Counted from the stretch's first letter, positions 16,844 to 25,765 are shown. The stretch: DNA of 64,000 nucleotides from Methanoregulaceae archaeon (GCA_020850325.1 JADZEW010000021.1:1-64000), one strand, 5' to 3'. Made by a program: numbers and translations. The notes: a model not told the origin generated them from the letters alone.

Positions 16844-18031
16844 ATGGCCACACAAAGTAATGGGCGTTCGAGGGGCATAAGACTCACGCAACCGGCGATT
16901 CGCATCGTGGAAGAACGCCTGGAGGCTCTTTGGCGCGAACACCGCCGTCAGGGGAAGCTGACCCGTCGTGGCATGGCCGAGCTCCTTCACCTGAGCGAGA
17001 AGACGGTTGACCGACTGCTTCGCGGGGAGAAAGTCGATCGTGCAACCGTAAAACTGGCCTTCCAGTTGCTTGAGATCGAGTGGGACGACGCATTCGTCGC
17101 GATCGATGAGAACCTTGGCGCGCTGCCCTCACCAGTTGGTGATTCGGAACTCCGGCCCCGACGAGCGCGACTCGTGACTCTTTGGCCAGTGGCCCTGATC
17201 GTCGTGGTGCTTGGCGGGTGGCTCGGGTTCCGACAGCCAGATTTGTCGGTGAAAGCTCAAGACCCTTACTGGAGGGTGACCTTCTTTGATCGCCTAGCGA
17301 CTGGCACCGAGCATTACCATAAGGCCAGATACGATCAGGCGCGGGTCGAGTTTGCAGCTGTGATGAAATTGGCGACCCGTCACGATGATCTGGCCGGGCA
17401 AGCGGAAGCCACCCGTATGACCGCCGATGTCGACCTTGCTCAGGGTCAAGTTGCCCGGGCCCGCGACGGCTACCACTTGGCGCTTCAACTCCGAGAACGT
17501 ACCGGAGAGACCTCGACCTATCCCGCACTCCAACAGGCGCTGGGGGCGGCAGAGCTTAAGCTCAAGAACTACGGGGCAGCTAAGGCGTGGATGCGACTGG
17601 CGCTAGAGGGATACGCCGCCTCGAGCGACGGAGTCGGCATGGCCCTTGTGCAGCGTGATTTGGGCACGCTCAGCGCGGCAGAAGGTGACTCCGAGGGAGC
17701 GCTGGCCTGGTTCGCCACGGCGCGGTCGGGGCTAAATCGCGGAGTCAACAGTGCGCTGCTCATGGATGTGCGTGCGCAAGAGGCGCTCGTGTTGTTGGAT
17801 CGTGGTGAGTTTGAGAAGGCGGACCAGATGCTGAAGGATTGCCTGGAGTACTGGGAGCGGGAGAATCACCCTCGATGGGTCGCCCGGACGAAGTTGCAGT
17901 TATCGCGGGCGAAGGCGGCGGCCGGGGAGCATTCGCTCGCCGACCGCCTGCGCATGGAGTCTGCTTCCGCATTCCGCTGGGTTGGAGATACGGGCTCAGC
18001 AGGTGAAGCTGAGGACGCCGGGCCTAGATAA
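16844..18031 (+). CDS. HTH-transmembrane-TPR protein
   Basis: The 395-residue protein has an N-terminal helix-turn-helix (about 38-80: GKLTRRGMAELLHLSEKTVD, RLLRGEKVDRATVKLAFQLL), a single transmembrane helix (about 107-126: LWPVALIVVVLGGWLGF) and a C-terminal TPR solenoid (about 145-385; repeated A-x-x-x-L-G-x-A-x-L-K-x-x-x-Y pattern). This topology would place the DNA-binding domain in the cytoplasm and the TPRs outside, as in membrane-tethered regulators of the CadC/ToxR style. No family name is certain. It is convergent with and overlaps by 8 nt the next minus-strand gene. Confidence 0.75.
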   Translation: MATQSNGRSRGIRLTQPAIRIVEERLEALWREHRRQGKLTRRGMAELLHLSEKTVDRLLRGEKVDRATVKLAFQLLEIEWDDAFVAIDENLGALPSPVGDSELRPRRARLVTLWPVALIVVVLGGWLGFRQPDLSVKAQDPYWRVTFFDRLATGTEHYHKARYDQARVEFAAVMKLATRHDDLAGQAEATRMTADVDLAQGQVARARDGYHLALQLRERTGETSTYPALQQALGAAELKLKNYGAAKAWMRLALEGYAASSDGVGMALVQRDLGTLSAAEGDSEGALAWFATARSGLNRGVNSALLMDVRAQEALVLLDRGEFEKADQMLKDCLEYWERENHPRWVARTKLQLSRAKAAAGEHSLADRLRMESASAFRWVGDTGSAGEAEDAGPR

Positions 18032-18566
18032 GCGGGACGTTGCCGATCGTCAAGGTGCTCACTGGTTTCTGGAGCATGTGATCATTCGGGTCAGCGACGT
18101 ACGTGACGACCGTTCCTTTCGGCAGACCCTTCACTCCTCGAAGCTCGACTCCGTGCTTACCTCTCGGAACTGCAGTCACATTGGCAGCGTCGAGCCCTAG
18201 GAGCGGCAGTACCGACTTCCACTCAAGCTGTCCAAAAACCGACAGCCTGACCCATTGTACGGCCCGACGAGCCTTGACTCCGATCTGAACTTGCTGAACT
18301 GCCGGACCGCCAGGGCGACTATCAAACACTTTGTAACCTGTAGCCAGGTCTTCTGTGTGCTTATAGACCAGGAAGATGAAGTAAGGCGTGCCATTGTCAT
18401 CCTCACTGTTAAGCCAGGATGGTGCCTTGCCAAGGCGCTTGGTCAGGATCGCCGTCGCTTGTTTCTGAGTCTTCCCGAGCAGTGCCTTGGCGTCGAGCAG
18501 TGGCGTGATCTTTGCCTGCTGTCCGGGCAGGCCGAGAGCGGTGATTGCGATGAGTGATGTGATCAT
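18024..18566 (-). CDS. Secreted paralogue-cluster protein A (unknown function)
   Basis: The 180-residue protein has a short signal-like N-terminus (MITSLIAITALGLPGQQ). An N-terminal half-module reads GKTQKQATAILTKRLGKAPS and the C-terminal half has W-K-S-V-L-P-L-L-G-L-D followed by G-V-K-G-L-P-K-G-T-V-V-T-Y. The same two elements recur in the neighbouring secreted genes at 21203, 19536, 21888 and 23571. I do not recognise a named family. Its 5' DNA is almost identical over about 28 nt to that of the gene at 21203-21763, which implies a duplication. It is divergent from the 18693 gene. Confidence 0.72.
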   Translation of the reverse strand: MITSLIAITALGLPGQQAKITPLLDAKALLGKTQKQATAILTKRLGKAPSWLNSEDDNGTPYFIFLVYKHTEDLATGYKVFDSRPGGPAVQQVQIGVKARRAVQWVRLSVFGQLEWKSVLPLLGLDAANVTAVPRGKHGVELRGVKGLPKGTVVTYVADPNDHMLQKPVSTLTIGNVPLI

Positions 18567-18655
18567 CAGGGGTGGATCGTACCGAAAAGTGATAGTAGCT
18601 TGGTCGGGAACTTTCGGGAAGTATTGCTCTTCGACCCAACTTCCATCAAGTTTCG

Positions 18656-18684
18656 TTGGCCCTGCTCAGGAACCGTCATACAAT
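18656..18684 (+). promoter_or_regulatory. Sigma-70-type promoter, leaderless, of the gene at 18693
   Basis: TTGGCC (18656-18661) and TACAAT (18679-18684) are separated by 17 nt. The -10 ends 8 nt before the ATG at 18693 and no SD is present, so the transcript should begin at or next to the start codon. This is the best-formed of the leaderless promoters in the window. A GGGAACTT motif lies upstream at 18606-18613. Confidence 0.55.
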
Positions 18685-18692
18685 TGAGGCCG

Positions 18693-19232
18693 ATGAAGAA
18701 CAGAACCCATCTCTGCCTCACACTCGTCTCCGCGAGTCTCCTGCTCGTGCCTGCCGTCATCCTCGCGCAGCCATCAAAGACCCCTTTAATCCTCCAAGTC
18801 TGGAACGGTACTCCAGCTTCTCTGGCCAAGCTGATTGGTACGCCCCGCATCGACAAGTCGCACTACGCTAAGCCGGACTACCTGCAGGGTCTCGACTTTA
18901 CTAAGCTCGGACCATCTTTCAAGAAGTTGCTTCCGAGCGCGACCAGCGTTTCGATGAACTTCAAAGGTAAGTCGCCGAAGGCTTCGCGCCTGTCGATCAT
19001 GTGCTCCGGCGACACCGATGTTCAATCCGTGTTGACTTCCCTCGGTATGCCTGAGGCGAAGTTGTCTGAGATGAAGTGGCGCGAGGACAAGACTCCCGAG
19101 ACGACCAAGTACGCCTATTCCTGGCAGGTCATCACCTATCCCAGAATCAAGGGAAAGGTGATTCAATTTGGGAGGAATTACACGGATGGCCAACCATCGT
19201 TCACTGAGTTCACCGTTCAAGATCCCTGGTAG
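18693..19232 (+). CDS. Secreted paralogue-cluster protein B (unknown function)
   Basis: The 179-residue protein has a clear signal peptide (MKNRTHLCLTLVSASLLLVP, ending ILAQ). The mature part opens LQVWNGTPASLAKLIGTPRI, like the G-K/T-P segment of its neighbours, and a second half includes VQSVLTSLGMPEAKLSEMKW, comparable to the W-x-x-x-L-x-x-L-G-[LI] segment of the cluster. No domain is recognised. The ATG at 18693 is chosen because it starts at the signal peptide and follows a good promoter. It is divergent from 18024-18566. Confidence 0.72.
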   Translation: MKNRTHLCLTLVSASLLLVPAVILAQPSKTPLILQVWNGTPASLAKLIGTPRIDKSHYAKPDYLQGLDFTKLGPSFKKLLPSATSVSMNFKGKSPKASRLSIMCSGDTDVQSVLTSLGMPEAKLSEMKWREDKTPETTKYAYSWQVITYPRIKGKVIQFGRNYTDGQPSFTEFTVQDPW

Positions 19233-19535
19233 ATAGCGCTCGGCACATTTAAGCACGAGTACCGAATCGAACTGCTTCTCTCCGTGTGAACCTCGCGGAG
19301 AGAAGTTACGATCTCCAAGGCTGCCCGGTACCATGAAAGTGTGCGTCTAGTCTCCGGCTGAGGCAATGTCCGCGGGGCCGAGGCGGACGACGTGGTCGAG
19401 AGCGCTGCCCAGTCTTGATGTGAGGGACACGGCCAAGCGATCCCTCGGGAACAACGCGTAAGTTAGTCAAGATTCGAGAACTTCCTGTATCTTGCCTCCA
19501 ACTCATGGATATCCCTCGAGCAATCTGGGGGTGTC
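19233..19535. other. Intergenic region with one hairpin
   Basis: These 303 nt have no credible gene. They hold the hairpin at 19275-19305, a GAGAACTTCC motif (19476-19485) similar to motifs upstream of other genes of the cluster, and possible promoter elements for the 19536 gene (TAGTCA and TATCTT about 18 nt apart). Confidence 0.5.
19275..19305. terminator. Hairpin, probable terminator
   Basis: A perfect 10-bp inverted repeat (CTTCTCTCCG / CGGAGAGAAG) with an 11-nt loop lies 42 nt after the stop of the 18693 gene. The downstream T content is low. Confidence 0.5.
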
Positions 19536-21110
19536 ATGAACACAACCCTAATCCTGGCCTTGGTGCTGTTGACTCCGCAGAACGCAGCCGTCACGCTCAA
19601 CGACATCGCAGGCAAGTCATTCGACGAGCTGGTCCCGCTGCTCGGCAAGCCGATATCCGCCCGTGACCAGGGAGGAATCGGTGAGTGGCGCACTTTCAAG
19701 AGCCCATTCAAAGCGGCTACTTCGATCGTGGCCTTTCGCAAGAGCGAGGAGTTGATTCCTGGTCAGATTCAAGTGGTCTTCCCAAAGAGTGTTAGCGATT
19801 GGAGAGTCGCATTGAAAGCGGTGGCCATTGACCCCAAAGGTGGAAAGCTCACTGGCATGGCGATCACGGGGCTGTCGACCAAGTGGAACCCATATTGGAA
19901 CTCTCAAGAGCGCGTCTTGAGTATCAATGTTCCCGCTGCGACCATTGCCTCAGCGACGAAGCGGATCAACGCGACCAAGCAAATTGTTCCAGAAAAGCCG
20001 CTCGACTTCCTGGCGCTGTGCGAAAGGACCGAGGAGGCTTGGATCAAGGCCTACGGAAAGCCGGTCGAGGCTCTCTCCACCTTTGAGCCGTTGCAAGACC
20101 AGGAGTTCGAGCACGAGGATACCAAGGCCCGCAAGAAAGTGAAGGAGTGGTACTCCCACTTCGCGCGTCCAGAGATCACCGTTGGCGTTCGCTTCCGAGG
20201 CGCTACCCGTGCCGTTGGAAAGCCCTGGGAGGTGACGGTTCACGGTAAGGTGGGCCAGAGTCTGACTCAGGTTCTGCAGGCCGCACCCTTGTCTCGCGAC
20301 ATGTTCACCGAGTTCGCTCGGATGACCCCCAACGGGCCTAGTATTGCGGAAGCTTGGTCGGCAAAGACGAAGGACGGAAAGTGGACGGTGAAGTTCAGTA
20401 CTGACAAGAATCCTGCAAAGGGTCCGCAACTAACGATGTGGAACCTAGAGGAGCTTAAATGGGGGTGGGGGATAGCCCCGTCGCCTTCGCTTTCGATCGC
20501 CGCAGACTCCCAAGTCGCCAACGCTGTCACCCCATCGTTGACGGCGCTGTTGGGTGTTCCGCCTCAGGCCACCGGATTTGTCGCCAAGTTCTGGAATGCA
20601 AGAAAGGCGGATGTCGAGAAGCAACTCGGCAAGGATCCCAAGCCCGGGAAGTCGGGGCAGCACGGTTACACGGTGCACTTCACTGGCTACGAGGGCAAGA
20701 AGATCACGAACTTGATGCCTCGCGCGACCTCAGTCAGATTCACGTACTGGTGGAAAGACCCTCGGGTCTCCTTTATGGAAATCTACTTCAAGCCGGGCAC
20801 ACCGATCGAGTTTGCGCTCAAGGAGCTGGGTTTGGCAAAGGCGAAGGTGTCCACCCCATACCATGACGGCGGCAAGCCAGGTGACGACTCTGCTCATGAG
20901 GCGTGGCTAAAGGAGCAAAGGGAGCGGTACAGCGGTGATCCAAAGGCATTTCAGCAACTGTGGCCGACCATTTACCGAACCTACGACGTTTCTGATCACG
21001 GGCTTAAGGATGCAACAGTGTCGGTTCGCGTTCTCGAATCCTTGGACAAGGAAGCAAAGATCGTAGACACAGAGTTGTTCGTCGACATCGAAACAACGAA
21101 GAAGTCCTAG
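19536..21110 (+). CDS. Large secreted paralogue-cluster protein C (unknown function)
   Basis: The 524-residue protein has a signal-like N-terminus (MNTTLILALVLLTPQNAAVT). It appears to contain at least two copies of the cluster's module: near the N-terminus (IAGKSFDELVPLLGKPISAR, then SDWRVALKAVAIDPKG) and near 350-450 (NARKADVEKQLGKDPKPGKS, then TPIEFALKELGLAKAKV). A middle segment (about 165-300) is different and includes PEKPLDFLALCERTEEAWIK. No named domain is recognised. A strong hairpin follows the stop by one base. Co-occurrence of several copies in one chain suggests module duplication within and between genes. Confidence 0.72.
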   Translation: MNTTLILALVLLTPQNAAVTLNDIAGKSFDELVPLLGKPISARDQGGIGEWRTFKSPFKAATSIVAFRKSEELIPGQIQVVFPKSVSDWRVALKAVAIDPKGGKLTGMAITGLSTKWNPYWNSQERVLSINVPAATIASATKRINATKQIVPEKPLDFLALCERTEEAWIKAYGKPVEALSTFEPLQDQEFEHEDTKARKKVKEWYSHFARPEITVGVRFRGATRAVGKPWEVTVHGKVGQSLTQVLQAAPLSRDMFTEFARMTPNGPSIAEAWSAKTKDGKWTVKFSTDKNPAKGPQLTMWNLEELKWGWGIAPSPSLSIAADSQVANAVTPSLTALLGVPPQATGFVAKFWNARKADVEKQLGKDPKPGKSGQHGYTVHFTGYEGKKITNLMPRATSVRFTYWWKDPRVSFMEIYFKPGTPIEFALKELGLAKAKVSTPYHDGGKPGDDSAHEAWLKEQRERYSGDPKAFQQLWPTIYRTYDVSDHGLKDATVSVRVLESLDKEAKIVDTELFVDIETTKKS

Positions 21111-21111
21111 G

Positions 21112-21137
21112 CGCAACTGAGTGCTGACTCAGTTGCG
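21112..21137. terminator. Hairpin, probable terminator of the 19536 gene
   Basis: A perfect 11-bp stem (CGCAACTGAGT / ACTCAGTTGCG) with a GCTG loop starts 2 nt after the TAG stop. No T-run follows. Confidence 0.6.
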
Positions 21138-21153
21138 TCCCCATGATGAATCG

Positions 21154-21193
21154 GACATGCCCTCCCCCGGACACCCCGAGGAGAGGGCATGTC
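21154..21193. terminator. Hairpin between convergent genes
   Basis: An 11-bp inverted repeat (GACATGCCCTC / GAGGGCATGTC) with an 18-nt loop lies just before the 3' end of the minus-strand gene ending at 21203. It probably serves as its terminator. Confidence 0.55.
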
Positions 21194-21202
21194 TCCCCAA
21201 CA

Positions 21203-21763
21203 TCACGGCTTCGTAATGTCGACATGGAAGGTGAGAAGGAACATTGTTGCTCCTTTGTAGTCGATCTCGTACAGTGTGACCGCAGCCCCACTGGGCAAAC
21301 CCTTTATTCCGCCAAGGCTCGTTGCCTTTCTCGTGCCTTGCATGGGCTTGGCATCAGCAGTCTTGACTCCTGTTGCGTCGAGACCAACCGCTTTCAGTGC
21401 CCCGGGCCACTTGGTGGCACCGACCCAGCTGAATGAAACGCTGTGAATAACGAGACCTCGACCGCGCGTGGGTCCGCTGGTGACCTGATACACCATCCAC
21501 GGCAAGCGCCCTTCCTTCATTTCGGTTTCGGGGTTCGGATCACGTTTCAGCACTAAGCTGGAGTACTTGCCGTTCGGGTGGTCGATTTCCTGCCAATCCT
21601 GGTCCTTGCCGAAGTGGGTGTTGATAGCCTTGGCGCCGTCGGACAGAGGCTTTCCGAGGACATCCGCAACACGCGGCAACGACTGCGAGATCTGAGTTGG
21701 TGCGCCGGACTGGACTCCAGCCGACGATAGGGTGGCGATCGCGACGAGTGATGTGATCATCAT
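21203..21763 (-). CDS. Secreted paralogue-cluster protein D (unknown function)
   Basis: The 186-residue protein has an N-terminus (MMITSLVAIATLSSAGVQSG) closely resembling that of the 18024-18566 protein. The first half contains VLGKPLSDGAKAINTHFGKD and the second half WPGALKAVGLDATGVK followed by GGIKGLPSGAAVTLYEIDY, the same order as its paralogues. The ATG at 21763 is preferred to 21799 because it aligns with the paralogue start and signal peptide. No named family is recognised. It is divergent from the 21888 gene across a region with repeated TAAGTTC motifs. Confidence 0.72.
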   Translation of the reverse strand: MMITSLVAIATLSSAGVQSGAPTQISQSLPRVADVLGKPLSDGAKAINTHFGKDQDWQEIDHPNGKYSSLVLKRDPNPETEMKEGRLPWMVYQVTSGPTRGRGLVIHSVSFSWVGATKWPGALKAVGLDATGVKTADAKPMQGTRKATSLGGIKGLPSGAAVTLYEIDYKGATMFLLTFHVDITKP

Positions 21764-21800
21764 GGGGTGCAGTGTAGGCATCGATCGGATCGCATTCAAA

Positions 21801-21859
21801 GGGAACTTACGGTAAGTTCTGATTCGCGTAGCTTCATCCCCTAAGTTCCCGCGAAGTTC
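21801..21859. promoter_or_regulatory. Cluster of GAACTTA/TAAGTTC motifs between divergent genes
   Basis: GAACTTA-CGG-TAAGTTC (21803-21819) is a 7-bp inverted repeat. TAAGTTCCC recurs at 21842-21850 and GAAGTTC at 21853-21859. Similar GGGAACTT or GAGAACTT strings occur upstream of the 18693 and 19536 genes, so a shared regulator of the cluster is possible. Confidence 0.35.
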
Positions 21860-21887
21860 TCATGGGCAAGAAGCCCAAAATGAGGCT

Positions 21888-23483
21888 ATGTTGCTTCATG
21901 CTGTGGCGGCAACGCTCCTAACGCTCATGTCGCCTCTCCCGGCATCCCCTAGAGCCGGACTCTACGATCAGGCTACGATGACCGTGCCTGCAGGGAGCCC
22001 ACTCCTCGTGGAGGGGGTTGGCTCGCCTGTCAGTGTCAATGGCGTGAACAGCGTTGCCGTGACCATCCATCCGCGAGTCCTGTTGAGCAGCGACCAGAAG
22101 TTACCGATGATCAAGGTTCGGCTGGCTTATCCGAAGGGGAGCGGCCTAAAGTCGCTGCGCAAGGTCATCATCAATATACCGCCGGGCGGGTCCGCGGGCT
22201 CACTCGTTCCGGACGAGTGTGCTCGGCTGGGCGTTGGATCTGCGGCCATCCAAAGTGCCGCGCAGAGTAAACACGCCTACCTTGCCTCGCTTGCGATCGC
22301 GGTTGCGAATCACATGAGGACCTTGAATCCAAGTTTGAAGATCGTTTTCGCTGGGTTCTCCGCTGGCGGATTCGCAGCTGAGTTGGCCGCAAGGCACTTG
22401 GCGGAGCACTGCATCGGCGTTTTGCAAATGGGTTCGTTCACCGGTGCAGGGAGCCCGCCGCTACCCGAGAGCTGCCCGATCATCATGCTGGTCGGAGAGA
22501 AGGACTACAACTATCCTGGTGCGAGGCAGGGGTTCGTTTCGCACACTGGCTATGGGAGCAAGATTACGCTGCTCACTCATCTCGGCGGGCACACAACGGG
22601 CTCCGCTTCTGATCAAAAGCGGATGGTGCGGGCCTTGTTTGGGGATAGCCCAACGTCATCGCTGGCGCCGAACCAAGCCACTCTCGCCAGCATCATTGGC
22701 TCTGGAAAGTTGGTCGAGTGGCTTTCCCATGTGACTCCTGAGGAGGGCCGTCGAGTACTAGGAAAGACCGAGTCAACGGCTCTGGTGCAATATCTCAATC
22801 CGAATCAACGAGTCGATTGGAGGCGGGCGGCGTCGTCGCCTGACTTCGCGCGTGACTTTCCCGCATTCAAGCCTCTTGACGGCAAATGGAAGTTACCGCT
22901 GACGGGTATCCGGAACGCCTACGTACAGGTCACCTACGGAAGTGGGGCGAATTCACGCATCCTATTCGAGGTTGACGGCAGCCCTTCAGATTGGAAGACG
23001 CTCGCTAAGGCGATCCAGATTCCTTTGGAACAAGCAACCGCAGAGCCAGGAAAGAGTGAGGATGGAGATGCCGTGACTCGCCTCCTGTTTAAGGAGGGAC
23101 CACTCGCCAAATATGAGGTCACAACTCAGGAAGTGCCCAGTGCTCAGTTGGTCAACATCATGTTCAGATTGAAGGATGTTGAATCCGTGTCGCAGAAGGT
23201 GGTGGCGACCGCACTAATCTACGGGAAAAAGATCGGAGACCTCTTCTTCACGTTCAATGCGTCAGGCCTGACCCCACAGGGGGCCTTGCAGCGGGTCGGC
23301 ATCGACCCTAAGTCGGTAACCATCACGGCATCCAACGCTCGGCCAGTACCCGATCAGGCGAAGCGATTCGCCAACCTCCGTGAGTGGAATGTCAAGTCCA
23401 AAGTCAAGATCAAGGGGCTAAGAGGTTTCAGCGTATATCAGGACGATGACAAGTGGACCGTGGCTGTCCGGGCGTTCTATTGA
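21888..23483 (+). CDS. Secreted alpha/beta-hydrolase fused to the cluster module
   Basis: The 531-residue protein has a short signal-like start (MLLHAVAATLLTLMSPLPAS) and an alpha/beta-hydrolase region (about 70-260). S158 sits in the nucleophile elbow GFSAGG (IVFAGFSAGGFAAELA), with D206 (VGEKDYN) and H235 (LGGHTTG) in plausible acid and base positions. The C-terminal third (about 300-531) carries the cluster module, including GALQRVGIDPKSVTI and VKIKGLRGFSVYQDDDKWTV. It may be an esterase or poly-ester depolymerase-like enzyme; the substrate is unknown. It is divergent from 21203-21763 and followed 87 nt later by another module protein. Confidence 0.75.
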   Translation: MLLHAVAATLLTLMSPLPASPRAGLYDQATMTVPAGSPLLVEGVGSPVSVNGVNSVAVTIHPRVLLSSDQKLPMIKVRLAYPKGSGLKSLRKVIINIPPGGSAGSLVPDECARLGVGSAAIQSAAQSKHAYLASLAIAVANHMRTLNPSLKIVFAGFSAGGFAAELAARHLAEHCIGVLQMGSFTGAGSPPLPESCPIIMLVGEKDYNYPGARQGFVSHTGYGSKITLLTHLGGHTTGSASDQKRMVRALFGDSPTSSLAPNQATLASIIGSGKLVEWLSHVTPEEGRRVLGKTESTALVQYLNPNQRVDWRRAASSPDFARDFPAFKPLDGKWKLPLTGIRNAYVQVTYGSGANSRILFEVDGSPSDWKTLAKAIQIPLEQATAEPGKSEDGDAVTRLLFKEGPLAKYEVTTQEVPSAQLVNIMFRLKDVESVSQKVVATALIYGKKIGDLFFTFNASGLTPQGALQRVGIDPKSVTITASNARPVPDQAKRFANLREWNVKSKVKIKGLRGFSVYQDDDKWTVAVRAFY

Positions 23484-23570
23484 GTTCGGTAGTTCGGCCT
23501 TGACCAAGTCAAGATCCCGTCAGGTTTAGGGCACGGAGGCTCACCTGCCGCGCCTAAGAAGAGGAGAAAG

Positions 23571-24056
23571 ATGATCCAACGAGTAACGTACATCGGATTT
23601 GTCGTCTGCGCGATCGTCGCGCTGCCCCTGCTCAGTGAAGCACAGGGGGCCACCAAGAACTCGATTCTTAACGTCGCCGGTAAGACCGTAGCCGAGATAG
23701 AGGGGAAGTTCGGAAAGAGCCGCCCGGAAAGCAAGTCATCCCTTTCTAAGCGGATCTTCACAGTCTCGGGTTTCCGAGACTTCACCGCATCGCTGCCCTG
23801 GATCGAGGGACTCACTGAAGAAGCGGTTGGTGCAGCCGTCCCCGAGATGTTTGTCTTTAGTCTCAAGGACCGTAGAGCGACATGGCAGAAGTTCTTTGCA
23901 GCCTTGGGCATCCCGACCTCCAGCGTGAAGTGGACCAAGCTCGGCAAATCAGCTCAAGTCGCGAGTGGCGTTAAGGGTATGCCTTCGGGGTGGGAAATCG
24001 TCTACACGCTCTATCCGGAAGAGCGCAACCTGGTCATTAGAAAGCGCAAGGGTTAA
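23571..24056 (+). CDS. Secreted paralogue-cluster protein E (unknown function)
   Basis: The 161-residue protein has a signal peptide (MIQRVTYIGFVVCAIVALPL, cleavage near SEAQG). The mature protein is essentially one copy of the cluster module: VAGKTVAEIEGKFGKSRPES, then TWQKFFAALGIPTSSVKWTK, then GVKGMPSGWEIVYTLYPEER. This makes it the simplest reference for defining the module. AAGAGGAGAAAG upstream of the ATG provides a strong ribosome binding site, so it is probably co-transcribed with the hydrolase fusion. Function unknown. Confidence 0.75.
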   Translation: MIQRVTYIGFVVCAIVALPLLSEAQGATKNSILNVAGKTVAEIEGKFGKSRPESKSSLSKRIFTVSGFRDFTASLPWIEGLTEEAVGAAVPEMFVFSLKDRRATWQKFFAALGIPTSSVKWTKLGKSAQVASGVKGMPSGWEIVYTLYPEERNLVIRKRKG

Positions 24057-24128
24057 CTGACGGTGAGTGTAGTAGCGGACGCCGTGGCCACTGGATAGGT
24101 TGAAAACCAATGTGGTTGCGAGGAGTGT

Positions 24129-24145
24129 CCGGGGGTTAATCCCGG
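24129..24145. terminator. Small hairpin between convergent genes
   Basis: CCGGG-GGTTAAT-CCCGG forms a 5-bp stem between the convergent 23571 gene and ahcY. No T-run follows. Confidence 0.35.
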
Positions 24146-24161
24146 CAGGCGTAGACCGTGA

Positions 24162-24214
24162 GGGATGTGGAATGCCGGATGCGGCCGAAAGCCAAATCCG
24201 ACATCCGACATCCC
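24162..24214. terminator. Long imperfect hairpin downstream of ahcY
   Basis: GGGATGT...CGGAT (24162-24180) pairs with ATCCG...CATCCC (24196-24214) in 16 of 19 positions. It lies 11 nt past the ahcY stop and is a likely terminator for one or both convergent transcripts. Confidence 0.5.
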
Positions 24215-24224
24215 ACAGCCGAAC

Positions 24225-25640
<1,416 letters not shown>

Positions 25641-25672
25641 GCGTTTGGTCTCCGTTTGCCGGTAGCGGAAAC

Positions 25673-25708
25673 AAAAAATGCGCCCGCAACCGATCAGATT
25701 GCGAGCGC
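25673..25708 (-). terminator. Intrinsic terminator in the ahcY leader (riboswitch expression platform)
   Basis: On the minus strand GCGCTCGCAATC pairs with GGTTGCGGGCGC (12 bp with two G-U pairs) around a 5-nt loop, followed by A and six Ts. The first six bases of the stem are the conserved 3' GCGCTC of the SAH riboswitch, so aptamer folding and terminator formation are mutually exclusive. Ligand binding should therefore turn the gene on. Confidence 0.85.
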
Positions 25709-25759
25709 GGTTTCGATGGCTGAGCCTGGTCCCGGAGAGGGATCGCAACGCTCCTCAGC
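25703..25759 (-). ncRNA. SAH riboswitch (ahcY leader)
   Basis: On the minus strand the leader contains the conserved blocks of the SAH riboswitch in order: GCTGAGGAGCGTTGC (25759-25745), CCAGGCTCAGC (25729-25719) and GCGCTC (25708-25703). GCTGAG pairs with CTCAGC to close the aptamer, and GAGCG with CGCTC forms the long-range helix. SAH riboswitches activate SAH-recycling genes when SAH accumulates, which matches the downstream ahcY. This is a pattern match by eye, not a covariance-model search. Confidence 0.88.
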
Positions 25760-25765
25760 ATCTAC

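Noticed and set aside
25641-25748. 36-residue N-terminal extension of AhcY
   Set aside because: It would translate the riboswitch and terminator; the family start is at 25640.
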